Shown piece by piece: positions 24,640 through 38,692 of a stretch of DNA of 64,000 nucleotides. Both the position numbers and the translations under genes were made by a program. The DNA comes from Pegea sp. RAD2-039. Lineage: Eukaryota; Chordata; Thaliacea; Salpida; Salpidae. Numbering within the stretch: the stretch's first letter is position 1; the number at the start of each line of letters is the position of its first letter. Under the pieces are notes generated by a model that saw only the letters and a list, made by a program, of their open reading frames with translations, did not search any database and had not been told where the DNA came from. The stretch spans positions 124,001 through 188,000 of the forward strand of contig JAQGEQ010000007.1 of NCBI GenBank assembly GCA_034620365.1. The letters are read 5' to 3'.

Positions 24640-25000
24640 ATAGAAACCATTCTAACAACTGATGAAAGATTTAGAACGGTGGGTTTGCCAAATACACCTG
24701 ATCTTTCAGACTAATCTAATTCTTCTTTCATCGAACTTTCTGATGATGATTTAAGTAAATTTGAAAAAATAAGTCCCCAATACAACTTTATTCATGACAC
24801 GATTAAGTGCTCTTATTGATATCAATGAAGAAGATGAATTAAAATAATCTTTAAAGATATTAATATCAAGCCAGTCGTCAAAGGAAACAAGATGAAGTTT
24901 CTATAACTGCTTTAGACCCTAAGACTACATTTGTAATACAACTTACTTCGCCTGAGACAGAGCCAACGACTAAACTCATTAAAGTTTATAATTTCTAAAA
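24640..25000 (+). pseudogene. Decayed coding-like remnant, unidentified
   Basis: Two protein-like stretches with normal composition are interrupted by stops and a frame change. One, near 24645-24820, reads ...TTDERFRTVGLPNTPDLSD, stop, SNSSFIELSDDDLSKFEKI... The other, near 24880-24999, ends ALDPKTTFVIQLTSPETEP...VYNF, stop. No splice-consistent model joins them and I do not recognise a family. It may be a dead gene fragment; coincidental openness cannot be excluded. Confidence 0.3.
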
Positions 25001-25009
25001 TATCTTGCA

Positions 25010-26860
25010 GTTTTTTTTAATTTTATGATCATTAAAACTTATATTTTTGACTTACAACATAAACAATTTGTTACTAAGCTTGCGTTTGTTAATTAACATT
25101 AAAGTCTAATTCAACTTTACTGACCTCAAGTTTTGCAAGAAATTAGAGCTGTTTTGACCAAAAAGTATTAAAAAAAGTTGAAATAAAATCTCATCAAAGA
25201 TAATGAAGATTACACAAAATGTTTCATTATTGAAAACCCTTGAAGCTCTTATATTATATTTTACAAATTTACTGAAATAAACTTAGTATAAAAAAGTCAA
25301 TAGATGTTTAATCTATCCGGTATCTTGTAATTTATATTTAAGAGAAATTAGAATAAAATAAAATCTTCAAGTTAGCCCTATACGAAACATTTTAAAAGCT
25401 AATTGCTTCTGATTTCAGTTGAACTTCAACTCAGACAAGTTCTCACTAAGTAAAGAAATAAAACATAATTTCACCTATTTATTACTTTTACTAAATTTAC
25501 TTTTGTAATTTGGATTACAAAACAATTTCAAAAGACTTAAAAAGCTATTTTTTAAAAGCATTTTTAGCTTTAAGAAATATTTTAAATGTAAATTTTCATT
25601 TAGATTACTTAATAATGAAATTAAGTCTTAAAAGGTGTCACGAAGTGAATCATCTACAGAAAGAGGAATAGTCTAATCTGTTGGAGAAAAGTTAAAGTAT
25701 TCTAACAAATAGAAAGAATAAAAACTAAAAGAGCCTAATTTTAAATTTCAAATTTTTAACATCTATAAATATCTACTTGACTTATCCTGATTTTACTAAC
25801 ATCAATTGCGATAGCTTGACTAAAAGCTTTATTAAATGTTAAAGTTTCCAAGCTCCAAGCAACTTGTTTCTTTAATTCTTATAAACTTATTCTATTTTCA
25901 AATGCTCTGATCGCTTCATCCTTTGTTCAGTTCTATTACATTCTAAGAATTAAAGATTTTAGTAAGACTCAAAAAAAGTTTACTAAAAATCGTCTATTAA
26001 AATAGTTTAGTTTTTGATCTTCAATCCATAGTATAAAATAATCAAACATTTTATTTGGCTTCTTAATATATAGCCGCTGAAGCTTTGTATAGAATTGGTA
26101 GCTTTCAAGAGAATCGTGCAACCTTGGGGTAGCACAAACAACAAGTGAAGTTAGTTTGTTCAATCTGACTAATTCGCATCTATCACGAACGAACTAGTTA
26201 GGTCAATAGACAGCTCTAACATTTGATTTATTTTGAATGCAACAGAAATTTGTTGATTTACTTAATTCAACACATTGCTGCAATTGGCAAGCTCTTGCCA
26301 ACAAAAAATAATAAAAGCGGAAAAACAATGAAACACTTTTAAGTATCATATATTGACATAATTAATAAAGAAAGAGTTGATACACTGCAGTGTTATATGT
26401 AAACAACAATTATAAATAAAAAAATAAATATAAAAAACTAGTTGATAACAAAAATAAAAAGTTATATATCACTTGTTAAGGAGATTACTTGACTCATATT
26501 TACAAACAAGATTCGAAAAGAAGTGATTGGTTTTGATGAAATTGGGAAGAAAACAATGAAACGTGGTAAAAAATTTAAATGGATGTTGTAAAAGCTAGTT
26601 TAGTTTTGATTTAAAAGCATATTGAATGATCGCAATCTCTAAGAACTTTATCAAAGATGAGAAGAAAGTTTCCATTAATAATATTATATAGTGATACGAA
26701 ATTGTAAAGAGGGCCTTGATATTGCCAGTGTTAAATGATGAGATAAAATCCATTTTAATAAGTTTCAGGTTATAGGTTATATTCTATTTGAATAAGTGCT
26801 TATAAGTTGTTATAAAGTTATTTCTAGGAACAGATTTGTATTTTATATATATATTATATA
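25010..26860. other. Gene-free AT-rich stretch
   Basis: Only short frames are present, such as the 64-codon minus-strand frame at 25969-26163, with no domain or splice support. No RNA gene or clear repeat is seen. Confidence 0.45.
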
Positions 26861-27177
26861 TGGTGGCTGGTGACACTAAAAATCTTTCATAAAAACTATG
26901 GTGGGCCCAAATAAAACTGGCAAGACCTTAGGTTCAAATGTAAAGAAAAATCCTGATAAAAATCCGACCCAAATGACTTCTTCAAAACAATCTTGCAATG
27001 GCAATTACCAATCCTGCAATAAATTTGGTCTGGTGAAGATTCAGCAATAGAATGCTTTAAATATTTCTCCTGATTTCATCTCGCCTGTAGTGATGTGACC
27101 AAAAAACTTACGATATATTTGATAAAATCCAGATGAAGCAAATGGGATTTAAATGATCCTGCATTAAATCTGGAACC

Positions 27178-27897
27178 ATGGACACAACAGCTCCCTCAAC
27201 CAATTCTAAAAAAAACCTATTATCCGACATCAGCAAATTTGTATCTGCTGAATTAGTCAAATTTAAATCGGAAATTAGCAGCTATGCTGCCAAAATCAAT
27301 AAGAAAATTTCTACTTTGTCCAAACCAATGGACAAACTGAATGCCTCTACAAAGAAACCAGTCACATGGGCCTCGGTGGTCGGTGATCCCGGTTCCGAAA
27401 AAAATGCTAGTATGGTGCAGCTGCTTGCCAAGAAGGTCACCGACACGCACATAAAACTCACTTTAGACCGTGAAGACAGAGAAAACAATGTCATCATCTT
27501 TAATGTCTCTGAGACTGATAAAGATGATGACAGTGAGTTTTTTAATCAAATGTGCTCTCAAAGCCTTAATTTTGTGGATGTTCCAAAGGTATCAATGACT
27601 AGACTTAAAGCAAAAAGCTCAGATCATCAAAGACCGCTGAAAGTGTCCTCTCAAGAAAAATGGGACAGACGCAAGTTTCTTGCCAAGCTGTATGAGCTAA
27701 AGCTTGAAAAAAATTCGAGCGCATTGGAGTAGCACATGATATGTGTGAAGATGATCGCTTAGAAAAGAAGAGTCTTCTAGAAGAGGCGTATAACCGAAAT
27801 AAGAAGGAACAACCAACTGATTTCAAATACAAAGTTCGAAGTCCACCAGGGGCTTTAAGAATTGTCAAGTTTTTTTCAAAAAACGGAAGTGGAAAGT
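27178..27897 (+). pseudogene. LINE ORF1 nucleic-acid-binding protein, frameshifted
   Basis: The frame is open from ATG at 27178 to a stop at 27732. Around 27713 the family-like reading shifts to another frame that runs on to a stop near 27897. The first part has an N-terminal region suggestive of a short coiled coil, then DREDRENNVIIFNV, typical of CR1/L2-type ORF1 proteins. The second part reads GVAHDMCEDDRLEKKSLLEE and later YKVRSPPGALRIVKF, the usual C-terminal pattern of these proteins. One indel therefore breaks an otherwise near-complete ORF1, which in intact elements binds the element RNA as a chaperone. Confidence 0.75.
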
Positions 27898-28021
27898 AAT
27901 CACTGGACCCACATCTTCTTTTTTCAAACTCTCTCCGCACTTAATTGTTAGTACCCAAGTTATCAATTTACAGAAGCCCGTCATCAAATCTCACAAACGT
28001 CAAAAAAACAATTCTTCTATC

Positions 28022-28923
28022 ACATTAGGTATGTTCTTCAACGCAAGGTCGATTATTAACAAAAATTTTCAATTGAAAGCTCCTTCGCATTCCTAAGATT
28101 TCAGATTAGTTTTTGTTACTGAAACTTGGTTGAAACCGTTTTATCCTGATTCTTTTCTGGTTGACGGTAATCTTTTTTTGTGTTTTGGATTGTGACAGAC
28201 TGTATGATAGAGGCGGCGGTGTTTGCGTAATTTACAAAATATCGCTTGCACCCAAGATCTCTAGAATTCAGATCGATCCCATTAATTGTCCAGGGTTTGA
28301 GATTATCGCCTTTGATTTTCATTACTCAAAGTCCAAAGTTTATCGTTTAATATGTACCTATCTACCACCCTCTAAAACTAATGATGAGGTTACTGTTAAG
28401 GCCTTATTGAAGGTTCTGGAAAGTGTTGTTTGTCCTGAGTTATATATTTTTGGGGATTTTAAATGTAGTAAAATTGATTGGAATAACCCGAATTTAGCAT
28501 TTATTGGAAATAAATTTTAACTTGGATAGTGATAATACTAATTCACCCTTTCCAAGTCATGCCTTTGTAAGCTTCCTCAATGCCAATAATCTATCTCAGA
28601 TGGTTACTTTTCCGACCCAAGTTAGTGGTAATACTTTGGATCTTCTTATCACATCAAAACCTGAGAACATTATCTACGTAGATCGAAAAGAACCTTTTGC
28701 TTTGACATGCGATCATATTATGATTGAATTCAAGCTCCACCAAACTTTATTTATGAATGTTAAAACTTTAAGCAAAAGGAATTTTTACTGTAAAAATTAT
28801 ACTGGTGTTAACAAGTTTCTATCAGATGTTGACTGGATTTCTGTTTTCAACTCTTCCGAAGACATCAATACTATTTACCCAAGGTTTACTGACATTGTTA
28901 AAAAGTCAATAGAAAAACTCTAA
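28022..28923 (+). pseudogene. LINE ORF2 endonuclease domain remnant
   Basis: Fragments in several frames follow the order of APE-type endonucleases: FNARSIINK near 28033, VTETWLKP near 28110, DRGGGVCVIYK near 28209, a GDFKCSKIDW block near 28454 (intact elements have GDFN) and LDLLITSKP...TCDH near 28637-28715 (usually SDH). Internal stops and frame changes, plus substitutions at expected catalytic positions, indicate an inactive nicking domain. Confidence 0.7.
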
Positions 28924-28953
28924 CCTTTTTATAGAATCAACAAAAAACCACAT

Positions 28954-29660
28954 TTGCCTAGATTTTTAAGGAATTTACAGCATTTCAAAAACCTCCTATA
29001 CAAACAAACCAAAACAGACCCTTCCATCAAATCTCTGTACAAAGATCCTTGTATAGTTTACAAGAAATCTATTTCTAATTTCTATTTGGGAAGAGAAAGT
29101 GCATTTTTATCTTTACCTTGCAAGAAAACGTTTTTTGGTTTCATAAATCGCAAGCTTAAGGCGAGATCTCAAATACCCCAGCTAATTGATAACAGCAACC
29201 AGCTTGTGATGGAACCAGGAAATAAAGCTGAGTTGCTAAACAATCAATTTAATAGTGTTTTTATAACCGATGATGGCAATACTCCTTCTCTCTCCTACTC
29301 CTACATTCTTACAAATGTCTCTGAGATGGTAGATCTTGATATAACGGTCAAGAGCATATCATTCCCCTCGTCAAATCACTAGTGTTCTTTCTCAGGGTTC
29401 AGACCCCTTGCTTTTTAATTCTCATCGAAGACCTCATCAAAAGATTAGTAGCAGTAGATGATGTCAGAGTATTTGTGTATGCAGATGATATCAAGCTATT
29501 ATCTTGTAATCCTTCAAAATTTCAAACTGCACTACACACTGTAGAAAACTGGTCTTCGAATTGGCAGCTCAGAATCCAGCCCACAAAGTCTGAACTTTTT
29601 TCTCGTAAACCAGCTGTAAATTCCTTGAAGCAATACTCCACCAATAGATTTATTATTTAA
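28954..29660 (+). pseudogene. LINE ORF2 linker and internally deleted reverse transcriptase
   Basis: The pre-RT linker is open at 28954-29382 (ends near ...DITVKSISFPSSNH). It is followed at once by a SQGSDPLLF block (the usual PQGSxLGPLLF motif) near 29388 and by FVYADDIKLL near 29472, the RT catalytic YADD box. The fingers and first palm segments expected between linker and PQGS are missing, so a deletion of several hundred bases joins the two parts. A second frame change lies near 29382. Confidence 0.75.
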
Positions 29661-30097
29661 CGAGTATCTTTGGTCCTAGACCTTGGCATTACTCTATCAT
29701 CTGACTTTAAATAGTGCAATTATATTTCCAAAATCTTTGGAAAGTCAAACAACTTTGTCTTCCTTTTTATAAAAACCTTTAATTCTAAGAACCCATGCTT
29801 TTTTATCAATCTTTTCAAATCGTACGTACGTCCAATTCTTGAATACAATGTCAGTGCATGTATGCCATATCAAGTTATCACATTGTCATTTCTAAACTGA
29901 TTTTTTCCTTTTTTATATTATTAACATTTTATGTTCACGGTTATATGTTTTGATGGATATCGAAATACCATGTGTTACACCTTTTACTTTCTATATTTTT
30001 GGCTAAATAGATGTTATTTGTGAGAATGTGTGTTAGCGAGAGGTACTCTCTTCAGGACAGTTTGCATTTATTGTAATAAATAAAAAAATCCAAAAAC

Positions 30098-30205
30098 GTG
30101 GGACAAATTTTGTAATGAAATATTTTAAATGATTAATTTTGGATGTTTTGTTGCTTTGGCATTATTAGTAATGTTCTTATCCTAAATTGAATAAAATCGT
30201 TTAAA
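30098..30205 (-). repeat. Decayed copy of the 11.23-11.34 kb exon segment
   Basis: The bases align closely with 11229-11335, including the exon-like 45 nt (here about 30137-30181, minus strand). The donor after the exon, gtaatc at 11 kb, reads ttaatc here, and several codons differ. It starts right after the LINE tail. This looks like a decayed duplicate of a real exon plus flanks. Confidence 0.6.
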
Positions 30206-30389
30206 TCGAATAAAAGCTTTTCACGAATGTAAGTCATTAGAGAACGCAGGGTATTTTTTGGTTGATGAAGTTATGGTTGTAAAGTCTTGGATAAATTCCT
30301 TTAATTTTCGAGAGGATAAAGAGGTAGTAAGTTTGATTTATGCCCTGGCATACATCATGGCAGTTCTCGGCCGAAACAGATCGAAATAT
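30195..30389 (+). CDS. Orphan protein-like fragment, unidentified
   Basis: The frame is open for about 64 codons to a TGA at 30387-30389, with unusually protein-like composition for this AT-rich region (ECKSLENAGYFLVDEVMVV, then SWINSFNF...VVSLIYALAYIMAVLGR). No upstream exon or start was found and I do not recognise the family. It could be the last exon of an undetected gene or a mobile-element remnant. Confidence 0.3.
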
Positions 30390-30394
30390 TGATG

Positions 30395-31950
30395 GTTAAT
30401 TAATGCTTTGAATAAAATTGAATAACCTACCCGATTAGATTTTATTTAATTTTTAATTATTACTCCATTTTGAAATCAGTTATTATGAACTCGCAAAACC
30501 AAGAGCTTTTACTATTTGATAAAAGATATATTTTCAAAACTTGGTTATCTTTCTTATTTTCTGTAATATCATATAAAGTAATAATATATATGTAGCTTTT
30601 AAGCATTTACGTATTATTTTTTTCATTTCCTAATTCAAATACACTCATCGAATACGTCACAATGAATCTAAGGTTATTACTAAGTCGTAGTCAAAATTGA
30701 TAGTTTCTATTGTTTGCAAATAACTAGTTTATCACATTTGTCATTTCATTTTTACTTTGAGTATAAATCAGTTCCATTCTCTAAGATATATAAGTTATTA
30801 TTCTTTCAGATTTTCGGTGAGTTATTTTGATGTTTTAGAATTAAAATGTTACATAACAATGTTTCTAAGTGATGCATAAATATTTTCTTAGCTTTGCAAG
30901 AAATTGAAAAAAATGTCAAATTGTAAGTTTATTTTAATGTAAAAGTATGATTATTTTAGCTTATTTTTTTTTATTTTTCCTGCTTTTAATCTATAAATAA
31001 TTGTTCATATTAGATATTATAATTAATTTTTAAGTGATGCTGGGTACCTACTGTTAAATAGTTTGATGGTTCTATTACACAAAAACTAAATATTTTTCAA
31101 TACCCTGGGTAGCAAGAAGTCAAACCACATGCTTAAGAATTTGATTTTGAACAAATGAAAAACTGTTTTGTTTGTAAGTCAATAATGGGCGTACCAAAAT
31201 TTATCCAATTAAGTTAAGCAAGATTTGGGCGAAAAGTGATTTATGCAAAACACGTTTAAACTTGATAAAGTATTTTTACGTTAATGTTTGTGTTAAATTC
31301 TTGATAATAATTTACAGGATGTAAAAGCCAAACATAAATTGTTTAAATTTGAACGTGTATTATATACGTATATTTTATATAATTTATGGTTGCTTATTAA
31401 AAAATGTCTTGCTGTAGCAAATAATTACAGTAATAATTAGCCTTATGTTTATGTAATTTATTATTGTGTCAAGTTGAAATTTATATTATAACTGTATAAT
31501 TTACTTTGAAATTACCCCATATTTGTAAGTATTGATAATTTGTTTAAATATTTTAAATATATCTCATTTCTAAAAGTATTTTGAATTTAATTAAACTTGA
31601 AAATTATTTAATTTGCAAGCTTTTCTTATATGCAAATAAAACTGTTTACAATTATTTTAATTATTTTGCTTAGCATAAAAATTGTTTATCAATCTAGAAA
31701 AAAATTATGTAATAATTATATTATTGCATGAAATTATTATGTTTATTATTATGTTAAATAATTATGTAAAAAATTATATAAAATATTTAAAATGATTTGG
31801 CTTATACAATTAATAAAAATTAAATTTGTTAACTTAGTTTTTTTGTTATCTGTAATTAAACAATTAATAAACAAAAATATATTTTAATTTATAATTATTT
31901 TTTAGAAAATTTTAGAAAAACAGTTTTTAGGTTTGTTAGTACGTTCACTA
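30395..31950. other. Gene-free AT-rich stretch upstream of ALDH4A1
   Basis: The stretch is very AT-rich with many poly-A/T runs and no supported gene. It should include the ALDH4A1 promoter and 5' UTR, but no specific element stands out. Confidence 0.45.
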
Positions 31951-31954
31951 AATA

Positions 31955-35145
<3,191 letters not shown>

Positions 35146-36001
35146 AAACATCAATCTTCTTCAACTTACACAATCTTGCAGCTTTCTTATATTTGTGTCT
35201 CATCTAGTGATTATGTTCGCATCTGTTGTAGATCTATGCATTGCTAACTAACAAAGTATATTCTTACCAGAAATAGCTTTAGTTTCGGATTAATACAAAA
35301 CTAAATATTTTATTTAGGTGATTATTTCCTTCAAAAAACTGATAATATATTTTAATTATTTCTTTTTAATCATTTCTAAGAGGAAAGTTTTGTTGATAAA
35401 ATAAACGATCGAAAAAAACTAAAATTGAATTTAAAATGAAAAGTTGTATAATTTCATAAATGTCTTAAGAAGCTACATCTTATCTTAAATGATGAAAGCT
35501 ACAAAAGTAGATTTTTATAAAGACTGCAGCAAAAATCATTGCTCAGTAATTTTCTAAACATTTTTTGTTTGATGAATCCCCTGAAAGTTACTTATTCTGT
35601 AAATCATCTCTAAAAGTTCTGAATTTATTTATTAAATTTGTGTCACTGTGACAAAACTTTATTGTGTCTTTGAAATGTAATCATTTTTATAAGCAAAAAA
35701 ACAAACACTACAAAATATGGTTTAATTTCGCAAATAATCAACATTAATATTCAAGTTGGCAACACATTAGTTTTGAAAGAGTGTTCGTCACGAAAGTCAG
35801 AAATTAAAACGTTAAGAAGCACTAGAATAAATTCACGACAACGAAATTTAATATAGAATCAAAATGATTATTTTCACAGCTTTATGAATAGAATGAATTA
35901 ATTTAACAAATCATTAGCACTTCTATAGTCTCATTTCTATCCCAATCATCTTGAGAATAAATAATAACAAGTAAAAATATAAATAAAATGATCCCAACTT
36001 C
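35146..36001. other. Intergenic region between convergent genes
   Basis: This stretch lies between the 3' ends of ALDH4A1 (+) and the sulfotransferase gene (-). No coding sequence is seen; it presumably holds both 3' UTRs and polyadenylation signals. Confidence 0.5.
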
Positions 36002-37981
36002 TTAAGACTTAAGTAAATCTGTTGACATAAGAAGAAATCGTTTCTTTACAAACTCATATAAATCATATTCTAGTCCTAAACTGGTTTTTTGTCGAAGAAA
36101 ATATTTTGTTTTTTCAGATGTTGGCTTTTTGTTCTTAGTTTTTGTTTGATTTTTAATACGCTGGTTTTCCTGTAAAGATACAAACAAACAATCGGTAAAG
36201 CTTGAGATGTGACTGAAAGTTGTTTGATGTGTAAGAAAGTTTTTACTTACTGAGTCTGACTTGTACACTTTCGTTGCGTTTGCAAAAAACTGTGGTGCAA
36301 GTACTTCAAACACATTTAAACTTTTCTCAAACTCTTCAGTAAGACCAACAAACAAATAGTTTTTCACAATATTTGACTTGGCTTTATCTACTGACCACTG
36401 AGACCTAGAACTAAAGTTCTAAATAGTTTAGTTCTATATACATTACATTGGCAATAAATTAAGATTAAAGTTATTTTAATGCCGAATTCTAAATCTAGCT
36501 AAGTATTAATTAATGTGTTAGATTATCAAGTTGTAATAAATTTGCATAACTTTAAAATAAGATAATGAAGGTTAAAAAGCGACTGAAAATATTTGATGCA
36601 AAATATTAAATCAGTTTGAACATTAAATTTCAATTGTTGTAAAAGCAAGATAAAATTTGAAAAGGATAATGTTAAAATGCAAATAAGTTGCAGCAAAACT
36701 TTGCAATTTCTACATGACTTACAAACTATGCCAACTAAAGTTCAATTTTTATCTCATATATTTGATCAATCATGTTTTTACTCCTTATAAAGAAGATAAT
36801 TTTAGCTTTGTCCTTTTAGTAAGTCACGGTTATTTTATCAGTTTATGCTTTAGTAATTTTTGGTAGCCAAATTTAAACATTTTATCTTTATGTATTAAAT
36901 CTTAACTTACAAAACTTTCAGCAACTTACAACCTTTTAATATGATTTAAATTAGTTTTTTTATGATACGTGATAAACTAAATCATTATTTCTAAAAGAAA
37001 AATTGGAAAAAAAACAAGAAAAATAAATATATTAAACAAAAACTTTTAAAAAAATCTTCACAAGAATAATTTGTTGTTTAAAATAAACAAAACTTTAGAC
37101 AAAAATTAAATTTAAAATTGTATATAAAAGTTTTTACAGTAACAAATTAGAACAGGTTTTTAACGAAAAAATAAATCTTAGGGATGAAGATAAAGCTCAC
37201 CTACATCCTGGATCATTCCCACAGAAATAAGGAACAACTTGCCAATAAGGATTTAAACATTCTGATCTTCTTTTTTTGACGCATTCATTAATATCCTTTA
37301 AACAAAAATAAAGGTGAGAAGGTGTTTGGATCAACTTTACGCTGACTTCATTGCGTCTTTGGTCATCCATCCAGGAGTTCCCTTCGTTGTGATCATTCCC
37401 AAATCTTGTGAAGTAGTAGAAAGATTCAAACCGCTCAATAGGATCCCTGATCAGATTGATGTAGATTGGTTGATGAGACTGAAACCTTTTAGAGAAAGTT
37501 TTAGTAGTTTGAAGTAAACTTTAGCAAGAAACCTTGTGAAGTCAACAAAGTATATGTGTCTGATGTACACAAGTGGATGATTCTGAGAGGTAATCCAAGA
37601 CACAAACTCCCGCTCTTCATCTTTGTTCTTCTCTCGCTTTTCTCCTTTCTCATAAGGACTAGTCACGTGAAACTTATTTAAAGCTCCCAACTTGTAGAAA
37701 AGAGCTGTGAAAGATCTGCTGCCACACTTTGGGACTCGATTGTAGATCAGAAATCTTGAATCCTTGAAAGAATTTCGGATTTTTATCTGAAAATCTTCAA
37801 TTGTTTCATGATCACTTACTAACGATTTTTTAAAAAGTTCATGAGAGCTAAGAGACCTTTTAGATTGCACAAGAGATGTATTCCTAATCTTAGGCTGTGA
37901 TCTTGAGATGTGGATGATAGAGATGAAAATGCAGAAGACGATGATAAAAAAGATTAGCCGGGAAATAAGTTTCCGTGGCAT
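36002..37981 (-). CDS. Uronyl/heparan 2-O-sulfotransferase-like enzyme
   Basis: This is a Golgi type II membrane enzyme predicted to transfer sulfate from PAPS to the 2-O position of uronic acid in glycosaminoglycans. Five minus-strand exons are proposed: 37533-37981, 37341-37485, 37201-37295, 36251-36404 and 36002-36169, giving 336 residues with all phases kept. There is a short cytoplasmic tail and a signal anchor (residues about 7-24). The 5'-PAPS site is YNRVPKCGSRSF, and YIRHIYFVDFTRF follows. The 3'-PAPS site is YINLIRDPIERF. A DINEC...YFCGNDPGC Cys block and a C-terminal NYLFVGLTEEFE segment complete the family order. CGSR in the first site is nearer to UST than to HS2ST (usually TAST there). 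The gene is head-to-head with the GXYLT gene, about 710 bp apart. Confidence 0.9.
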
Positions 37982-38692
37982 TATTGAAATTTCATAAAAA
38001 ATTTAACAAAACTTTTAAAAATTCTAAGTTGAATATATAATAATAATTTATCAATTTATTTAGAAATATTATCTTTGAGCCTTTTTGTGCAATCTTACAG
38101 TCAGACAAATAAATTAATTCTTGTAAATAAAAGCATTCTTGTTTACTAAAAATAAACAGAATATTTCCAAAACAATTTTGTACAAAACAAAATTTTTCAA
38201 CCATCTATACAAGCTTTAAGATAATCAAATTTAAATTAGAAAATTATTTTGAACTATCCCTGTACCTTCTAGAATCTATTTTCTTTTCGAAGATTACTAA
38301 TTTATCATAAATTAATTCTTTGTTTAGAAAATTATAAAATTATATTTAGTAAGCACTTTCTTAATCTAACTTTTAAACCGATTAAAAAGCTTGAAACTAA
38401 ATCAAAAAGTTAATAAAATTTTTCACATATAAAATAAAACTGACTTTACAAATAAAACTGTTTTCATGAAAACTTTTAGAAGTTTCTTTAAGTAGCTTAC
38501 ATTAAACTTTCAAGCGAATTAAAAAAACTATCGGTCTCTCTGACGCCGCAGGCAGTTTGAAAATGTTTATAAGTTTTATGAAAGAATTACTTTTAGAAAT
38601 CCTTCAGTTAAGTGATGTTTAGACAAAACCAAATTGTATGAAATTAAATTTGTTTAGCAGAATATTAGTAAGGCTTTGCTTGAAAATTAAGA
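37982..38692. promoter_or_regulatory. Shared intergenic region of divergent glycan genes
   Basis: About 710 bp separate the start codons of the sulfotransferase gene (-) and the xylosyltransferase gene (+). The region must hold both 5' UTRs and promoters and may act as a bidirectional promoter. A slightly GC-richer patch (gacgccgcaggcag) lies near 38541. I see no clear core-promoter motif. Confidence 0.4.

Larger units (their letters stand above)
26870..30085 (+). mobile_element. Damaged CR1/L2-like non-LTR retrotransposon
   Basis: The order is 5' region, ORF1 (27178-27897), endonuclease remnant, linker, truncated reverse transcriptase, then a short 3' UTR ending in a gcatttattgtaataaataa tail. 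The tail matches the decayed copy at 15.6 kb. No LTRs are seen. The reading frames carry frameshifts and the RT has an internal deletion, so the copy cannot move by itself. The 5' edge is approximate and I could not identify target-site duplications. Confidence 0.85.
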
